From JBMNNU01 sp050942695 (GTDB taxonomy: Bacteria; Chloroflexota; UBA6077), in NCBI GenBank assembly GCA_050942695.1, contig JBMNNU010000213.1, positions 1 to 5,642 on the forward strand: a DNA stretch of 5,642 nucleotides, read 5' to 3'. Below, in pieces: positions 1-2,996 of the stretch. The position numbers were made by a program, and so were the translations under genes. The notes under the pieces were generated by a model. The model ran no database searches. It was not told the origin of the DNA and worked only from the letters and a program-made list of their open reading frames with translations. Numbering within the stretch: the first letter of the stretch is position 1; every line of letters begins with the position of its first letter.

Positions 1-168
1 GAGCATCACGTCCAGGATCACGAGATTGGGGTTGTCCTTTTGCACCTGAACGATGGCTTCCAGGCCGTTATGAGCGATGTCCACCTTGTAGCCTATCTCT
101 TCTAGGGCAAGCCCCACCGCCTTCGTCAGGCACTCGTCGTCGTCAGCCAGCAGAACCTTCGTGGTCAT
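1..168 (-). CDS. Response regulator, N-terminal receiver fragment (RR1), runs off left edge
   Basis: The start codon is the ATG at 168-166 on the minus strand and 56 codons are visible before the window ends. They encode the first half of a receiver domain: MTTKVLLADDDE gives beta-1 and the acidic Mg-binding pair D9/D10, and NLVILDVML near the edge carries the phospho-acceptor D53. The protein is nearly identical to the complete regulator RR2 at 451-1185, differing only at residues 5 (Val for Ile), 16 (Lys for Arg) and 17 (Ala for Thr). A GAGGGG ribosome-binding site at 175-180 lies 6 bases before the ATG. By homology with RR2 the rest should hold the remainder of the receiver and a winged-helix DNA-binding domain, but this lies outside the window and could be truncated. 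It follows RR2 on the same strand and has no kinase gene of its own directly upstream. Confidence 0.88.
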   Translation of the reverse strand, partial: MTTKVLLADDDECLTKAVGLALEEIGYKVDIAHNGLEAIVQVQKDNPNLVILDVML

Positions 169-192
169 TGGATGCCCCTCGCCCCCGTTGTC
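1..192. repeat. Direct repeat copy A (5' end of response regulator plus kinase-gene tail)
   Basis: This segment matches 1018-1209 at a constant offset of 1017 bases. There are five mismatches, at 112, 115, 120, 122 and 156, and the first 111 bases are identical. Past 192 the similarity decays (mismatches at 193 and 196) and ends at about 200. The repeat continues past the left edge, so its full length is unknown. It covers the start of RR1, its ribosome-binding site and the last codons of a kinase gene. The arrangement is that of a head-to-tail duplication. Confidence 0.95.
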
Positions 193-200
193 GCCCCCAT
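165..200 (-). other. Relic of histidine kinase 3' end, also an 11-codon leader ORF overlapping RR1
   Basis: Read on the minus strand, ATG at 200-198 opens the frame MGATTGARGIQ followed by TGA at 167-165. The last nine residues (TTGARGIQ and the stop context) are identical to the C-terminus of the intact kinase, and the TGA overlaps the RR1 ATG in the same ATGA arrangement as the kinase/RR2 pair. The kinase similarity stops at this ATG, so the duplication carried only the tail of the kinase gene. A GGGAG lies about 10 bases upstream of the ATG, so the short frame might be translated and could couple to RR1. A further in-frame ATG lies at 221-219. That it is a duplicated kinase tail is clear; that it is translated is speculation. 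Confidence 0.6.
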
Positions 201-206
201 AGCATA

Positions 207-235
207 TTGACTCCCTAGCATCCAGATGATAAAAA
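207..235 (+). promoter_or_regulatory. Possible sigma70-type promoter pointing right, away from any gene
   Basis: TTGACT at 207-212 matches the -35 consensus at five of six positions. A 17-base spacer leads to TAAAAA at 230-235, a fair -10. Transcription would start near 242 and run antisense to the RR2-RR1 intergenic transcript, meeting the 276-306 hairpin after some 35 bases. There is no plus-strand gene here. It may be chance. Confidence 0.25.
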
Positions 236-275
236 GAGGATGGCAGGGAGGGTGTCCACGATGCCCCTTTGCTCC

Positions 276-306
276 GAGCCCCTGCGGTGGCAGCCGATAG
301 GGGCTC
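276..306 (+). terminator. Terminator-like hairpin in the RR2-RR1 gap
   Basis: GAGCCCCT (276-283) pairs perfectly with AGGGGCTC (299-306), and an inner CGG/CCG (285-287 with 294-296) can extend the stem. On the plus strand it is followed by TTTC and then ACGTTTGTTG, a weak T-rich tail. On the minus strand it is followed by GGAGCAAAGG, which is not a U-tract, so it is unlikely to be an intrinsic terminator for the RR2 transcript. It could instead be a processing or stability structure upstream of RR1. Confidence 0.35.
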
Positions 307-450
307 TTTCACGTTTGTTGCCTGACGGGTTCCTGGCCCGCAACAGCTATCCCCTAAGCATCCTCCTAATGTCCAAGTGACTAGCAAGAGACAATAATTG
401 TTATAAATGAGGTTAAAGCGAGATACAAGTAGTTGTAGGTCAGAGTTCGG

Positions 451-1185
451 TCAGAATCTGGCATTTTTTTCAGAAGTTGTTGTTAGTTCGTGTGAGGGGT
501 TGGCGTTTAGGTAATACCCTTGGCCCCGTTTGGTTAGGATGTATTGTGGGTGGTTGGGGTCTTCTTCTATCTTTTTGCGCAGGTACCAGACGTACAGTTT
601 GAGATAGGTGGTCTCGTCGGCGTATTCGGGTCCCCAGACTTCGGTGAGTAGATCTCGGTGAGAGACGACCCTGCCCAGTCTTGCAGCCAGGACGGCCAGG
701 AGTCGGAACTCAGTGGGAGAGAGCGCGACGGGCTGGCCGGCCAGCGACACTTCGCGGTGAGGCAGGTTGATCTGGAGGTTGCCGACAGAGACTTCCGCGA
801 GTTTAGTTGAGTGGTCGGTTGGGCGATTGCGTCGGAGGAGAGCTTCGACCTGGGCGAGCAGGACGGAGAGTGCGAACGGTTTGGTCATGTAGACGTCGGC
901 TCCGCTACGGAGTCCTTTGACTTCATCGCACTCTCCGTCCCTTGCAGTGAGCATCAAGATGGGTGCGTTGGAGATTTCGCGGATGCGGCGGCAGGTTTCC
1001 CATCCGTCCACGCGTGGGAGCATCACGTCCAGGATCACGAGATTGGGGTTGTCCTTTTGCACCTGAACGATGGCTTCCAGGCCGTTATGAGCGATGTCCA
1101 CCTTGTAGCCTATCTCTTCTAGGGCAAGGCCTACCGTCCTCGTCAGGCACTCGTCGTCGTCAGCCAGCAGAATCTTCGTGGTCAT
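451..1185 (-). CDS. OmpR/PhoB-family response regulator (RR2), receiver plus winged-helix DNA-binding domain
   Basis: This is a complete 244-residue transcription factor of normal family length. The receiver spans about residues 3-118, with acidic pocket D9/D10, phospho-acceptor D53 in LVILDVMLPRVDGW, switch Thr80 in ILMLTARDG and Lys102 in MTKPF. The usual GADDY before that lysine is GADVY here. The effector domain at about 130-226 has the family marks LSPTEFRLLAVLA, the helix-turn-helix TTYLKLYVWYLRKKIEE and the wing YILTKRGQGYYL. A tail of about 16 polar residues follows. The start at 1185-1183 was chosen because it has GAGGGG at 1192-1197 with 6-base spacing, begins the receiver at the usual place, and overlaps the kinase TGA by four bases (ATGA), which implies translational coupling. 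An upstream in-frame extension to 1278 only reads across the kinase gene. It is presumably phosphorylated by the adjoining kinase. Its targets are not shown by the sequence, but the divergent RND gene is the natural candidate. Confidence 0.96.
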   Translation of the reverse strand: MTTKILLADDDECLTRTVGLALEEIGYKVDIAHNGLEAIVQVQKDNPNLVILDVMLPRVDGWETCRRIREISNAPILMLTARDGECDEVKGLRSGADVYMTKPFALSVLLAQVEALLRRNRPTDHSTKLAEVSVGNLQINLPHREVSLAGQPVALSPTEFRLLAVLAARLGRVVSHRDLLTEVWGPEYADETTYLKLYVWYLRKKIEEDPNHPQYILTKRGQGYYLNANPSHELTTTSEKNARF

Positions 1186-1209
1186 TGGATGCCCCTCGCC
1201 CCCGTTGTC
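1018..1209. repeat. Direct repeat copy B (within RR2 and the kinase 3' end)
   Basis: This is the partner of 1-192 at offset 1017. The matching mismatch positions are 1129, 1132, 1137, 1139 and 1173. It covers codons 1-56 of RR2, the ribosome-binding site and the last codons of the histidine kinase. This copy sits in the intact kinase-regulator pair and is therefore probably the ancestral one. Confidence 0.95.
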
Positions 1210-2507
1210 TCCTCCATCCTGAAGACAGGTAAGCTGAAAGAGATGCGAGATCCCCTCCCCTCCTCGCTCTCTACCCATATTCGCCCGCCGTGTCGTTCAA
1301 CGAGATTACGAGCAATGTATAAGCCCAGACCGTGCCCACGAACGGCAGCAGTACCGTTGTTAGCCCGGACGAACCGGTCGAATATACACTTTCTCTTATC
1401 TGCTGGGATGCCGATCCCCTCGTCTTCCACAGCCACGACTACCATGTTTCCGCTCTCGGCGCGGAGTTCTATCGTCACTCTTCCCCCCTTAGGCGAGTAG
1501 TTGATAGCGTTGCGGATGAGATTGTTGATAACGATCTCTACGCGGTTTGCATCCGCCATCACCAGAGGCACTTTTCCCTCAACTCGTAGCTCGAAAAAGT
1601 GGTGCTTCGTGGTGGCTTGAGCGGTTGCGATCGCACGCTTCAGCAGCGGTATTAATGGCACCGCTGCAAGGTGGAGATCCAATGCCCCGGCATCTATCTG
1701 AGATACGTTCAGAATGTCTTCCACGAAGCTTCTCAGCCGCTGGGTCTGCGCCAGCATTAGTTCCGGGAGCTGGCGAGATCTTGGATCGTTCACACCTTTA
1801 CCAAGTAACTCTGCTGAGGCGTTGATTCCCGCCAGATTCGTGCGCAACTCGTGGGATATCATAGAAAGGAAGTCGAACTTCAGCGAGAACTGGCGGGCAT
1901 TCTCGATGGCGATAGCTGCTTGTCTTACCATTGCTGAGCAGAACCTAATCTTTTCAACTGTGAAGGGAGCGCGTTTCCATTCCCGGTGCTCTCCCAAAAC
2001 CACGATTCCCAGGAGGCGGCCTTTGGCTTCCATTGGGACCAGAAGCTCTGTTTTAGTTGATCTATCGAACACCACCTGCATCTCCTCGGGGTCGGACATC
2101 CCACTCAGGAAATCCTGCCTTATCAACAAGGGCTTAGCGGTGAGCAGGACTTCCTTGAAGCTGGGGGCCTGCCCCGGGGAGAACTCAGAGGGGATGCTGT
2201 CTAACAATCCTGGACGAGCAGATGCCCTGGCGTTAGCCCTGACGACCAGCAGGTTGCTGTTTTCATTCAGCAAGGACACATAAGAGAAGGTAACCTTGAG
2301 AGAGTCTACCAACCTTCTGGCAACGATGTGTAGAACATCATCGAGATCGAGCGTGGAGAATACGGCCTGGCCGAATTCAAGCAGTTGCTCGAGCTCAATC
2401 GTCCTTGATATCGATTCTTCTAGTGATTTCATTCCTTTCGGTGGAAGAGTGGCAACGGGACGGATATGTTGATTAGCCTGTCCGTCGATCCTGGCTTGGT
2501 TAATCAT
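1182..2507 (-). CDS. Soluble GAF-domain sensor histidine kinase
   Basis: With the ATG at 2507-2505 the protein has 441 residues and no membrane segment, so it should be cytoplasmic. A short polar N-terminus leads to a probable coiled-coil linker (about 28-54), a GAF-like sensor (about 50-205, ending in the typical FCSAMVRQAAIAIENA helix), a HisKA dimerisation domain with H-box SHELRTNLAGI (phospho-acceptor His219) and a HATPase domain. The HATPase has N-box NNLIRNAINYSP (Asn333), G1 DEGIGIP (Asp362, Gly364, Gly366), F-box IFDRF (Phe376) and G2 GHGLGLYIARNLVERHGG (about 391-408). The catalytic residues are all present. The H-box has Asn224 where nearly all relatives have Pro (HELRTP). The start was preferred over a TTG at 2555-2553, which adds 16 residues, because GGAG at 2514-2517 lies 6 bases before the ATG while the TTG has no site at useful distance; the frame is closed at 2564-2562. 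The stop overlaps RR2, giving a kinase-then-regulator operon. The ligand is unknown. Confidence 0.94.
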   Translation of the reverse strand: MINQARIDGQANQHIRPVATLPPKGMKSLEESISRTIELEQLLEFGQAVFSTLDLDDVLHIVARRLVDSLKVTFSYVSLLNENSNLLVVRANARASARPGLLDSIPSEFSPGQAPSFKEVLLTAKPLLIRQDFLSGMSDPEEMQVVFDRSTKTELLVPMEAKGRLLGIVVLGEHREWKRAPFTVEKIRFCSAMVRQAAIAIENARQFSLKFDFLSMISHELRTNLAGINASAELLGKGVNDPRSRQLPELMLAQTQRLRSFVEDILNVSQIDAGALDLHLAAVPLIPLLKRAIATAQATTKHHFFELRVEGKVPLVMADANRVEIVINNLIRNAINYSPKGGRVTIELRAESGNMVVVAVEDEGIGIPADKRKCIFDRFVRANNGTAAVRGHGLGLYIARNLVERHGGRIWVESEEGRGSRISFSLPVFRMEETTGARGIQ

Positions 2508-2513
2508 CGAACG

Positions 2514-2517
2514 CTCC
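2514..2517 (-). promoter_or_regulatory. Ribosome-binding site that favours the internal ATG start of the kinase
   Basis: On the minus strand GGTGGAG is followed by six bases (CGTTCG) and the ATG at 2507-2505. The longer TTG frame starting at 2555 has only GGGAAG about 18 bases upstream, so the shorter form is the better start. Confidence 0.6.
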
Positions 2518-2645
2518 ACCGTTTCGTTGTCGGGAGGCGCTTCCACATGCTCCAACCGTTTTTATCGAAACTTCCCAAGAGCAACGTATTGCCCCTGGGT
2601 TGCGCTTCGAGGGATAGGGAGAATAACGCTAGCGCCTCCAGTCGA

Positions 2646-2671
2646 GTCGTGACACATTCCAGTGTGACGAC
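2646..2671. promoter_or_regulatory. Near-perfect inverted repeat upstream of the kinase gene, operator-like
   Basis: GTCGTGACAC (2646-2655) and GTGTGACGAC (2662-2671) form ten-base arms with one central mismatch around the six-base loop ATTCCA. It lies about 140 bases before the kinase ATG in the divergent control region. There is no T-run on either side, so it is not an intrinsic terminator. It could be a binding site for a dimeric regulator or a hairpin in the kinase mRNA leader. No binding protein is recognisable. Confidence 0.45.
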
Positions 2672-2772
2672 CTAACCAGGGTTGTGGAATCATCAATCTG
2701 TTATTTGTATATGCTGCAATTGCTGTGCCTTCTCTCGGCATCAATGCACCTTTATAAAGAAGTTGTAGATGA

Positions 2773-2800
2773 ATATCGGTTTTTAATCGGCCGATATCGT
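2773..2800 (+). promoter_or_regulatory. Candidate response-regulator binding site before the RND promoter
   Basis: ATCGG occurs at 2775-2779 and 2786-2790, with ATCGT at 2796-2800, giving direct repeats 11 and 10 bases apart, which is about one helical turn. OmpR/PhoB-family regulators are known to bind tandem direct repeats of this spacing, usually next to the -35. Here the last unit touches the -35 at 2800. The same stretch can also be read as inverted repeats: ATATCGG (2773-2779) with CCGATAT (2791-2797), and the perfect palindrome ATCGGCCGAT (2786-2795). The site is therefore operator-like whichever reading is right. Its owner is inferred, not shown. Confidence 0.45.
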
Positions 2801-2829
2801 TGATTAGCGCCGCATTCTGGGCGTATACA
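2800..2829 (+). promoter_or_regulatory. Candidate promoter for the RND transporter gene
   Basis: TTGATT (2800-2805), an 18-base spacer, and TATACA (2824-2829) each match four of six consensus positions. Transcription would start near 2836, leaving a leader of about 160 bases before the ATG at 2997. It is the best plus-strand candidate seen in the gap and sits beside the direct repeats at 2773-2800. A second TATA-like site, the palindrome CTTTATAAAG at 2750-2759, lacks a good -35. Confidence 0.4.
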
Positions 2830-2863
2830 ACATTCGTCGTAGGGCTATACGATCAACGTGGAT

Positions 2864-2892
2864 AAAGAGCGCTTATTCGGCGCTCCTTTCTT
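2864..2892 (+). terminator. Terminator-like hairpin in the RND leader, possible attenuator
   Basis: GAGCGC (2867-2872) and GCGCTC (2880-2885) pair perfectly around the loop TTATTCG. Allowing one bulged C, AAAG before it also pairs with CTTT after it. The stem runs into the T-rich tail CTTTCTT (2886-2892). It lies between the putative promoter and the transporter start, where a terminator would lower expression unless relieved. The T-tract is short and interrupted, so termination would be partial at best. Confidence 0.4.
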
Positions 2893-2996
2893 CGTATCCA
2901 ACTATCCGCCCTTCATCCGATTTGCTACAGAACCAACCCCAGTACCCTATCGAGTGTGTTCAATGGAAGTGTGTGTTTGGGGGGTACATTTCAACA

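Larger units (their letters stand above)
201..450. other. Intergenic region between RR2 and RR1, no gene seen
   Basis: No credible coding frame was found on either strand. On the minus strand it is the gap between the RR2 stop and the RR1 leader. It holds an AT-rich patch with the small palindrome ACAATAATTGT (391-401), two neighbouring hairpins (276-306 and 316-345) and a possible plus-strand promoter (207-235). The second hairpin pairs TGTTGC (316-321) with GCAACA (340-345), plus an inner GGG/CCC pairing. No convincing minus-strand promoter and no U-tract terminator was found, so RR1 may be read from the kinase-RR2 transcript. Confidence 0.6.

Noticed and set aside
213..363. Short near-repeat CCCTAGCATCC (213-223) and CCCTAAGCATCC (352-363)
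   Set aside because: It is too short, has a one-base indel, and no further similarity flanks it. It could be chance or a worn trace of an older duplication.
1..1217. Mobile element as the cause of the duplicated regulator
   Set aside because: No transposase, terminal inverted repeats or target-site duplication is visible at the junction near 200/1217. Ordinary tandem duplication explains it.
811..1232. Plus-strand frames opposite RR2 (811-1122, 963-1232)
   Set aside because: They lie antisense to a clear response regulator and their translations show no recognisable domain.
1186..1278. Upstream in-frame extension of RR2 by 31 residues
   Set aside because: It only reads through the kinase 3' end in another frame. 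The receiver begins normally at the ATG at 1185, which has a good ribosome-binding site, and the same ATG is kept in RR1.
1189..2283. Plus-strand frames opposite the kinase, the longest 189 codons at 1714-2283
   Set aside because: They are shadows of the intact kinase frame, with low-complexity translations and no domain.
2508..2555. TTG start giving a kinase 16 residues longer
   Set aside because: No ribosome-binding site lies at useful distance from the TTG, while the ATG at 2507 has GGAG six bases upstream. The longer form is not excluded.
2562..2744. 60-codon minus-strand frame upstream of the kinase
   Set aside because: It begins at a TTG, spans the inverted repeat at 2646-2671, and its translation resembles no family I recognise. 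It fits better as untranslated leader.
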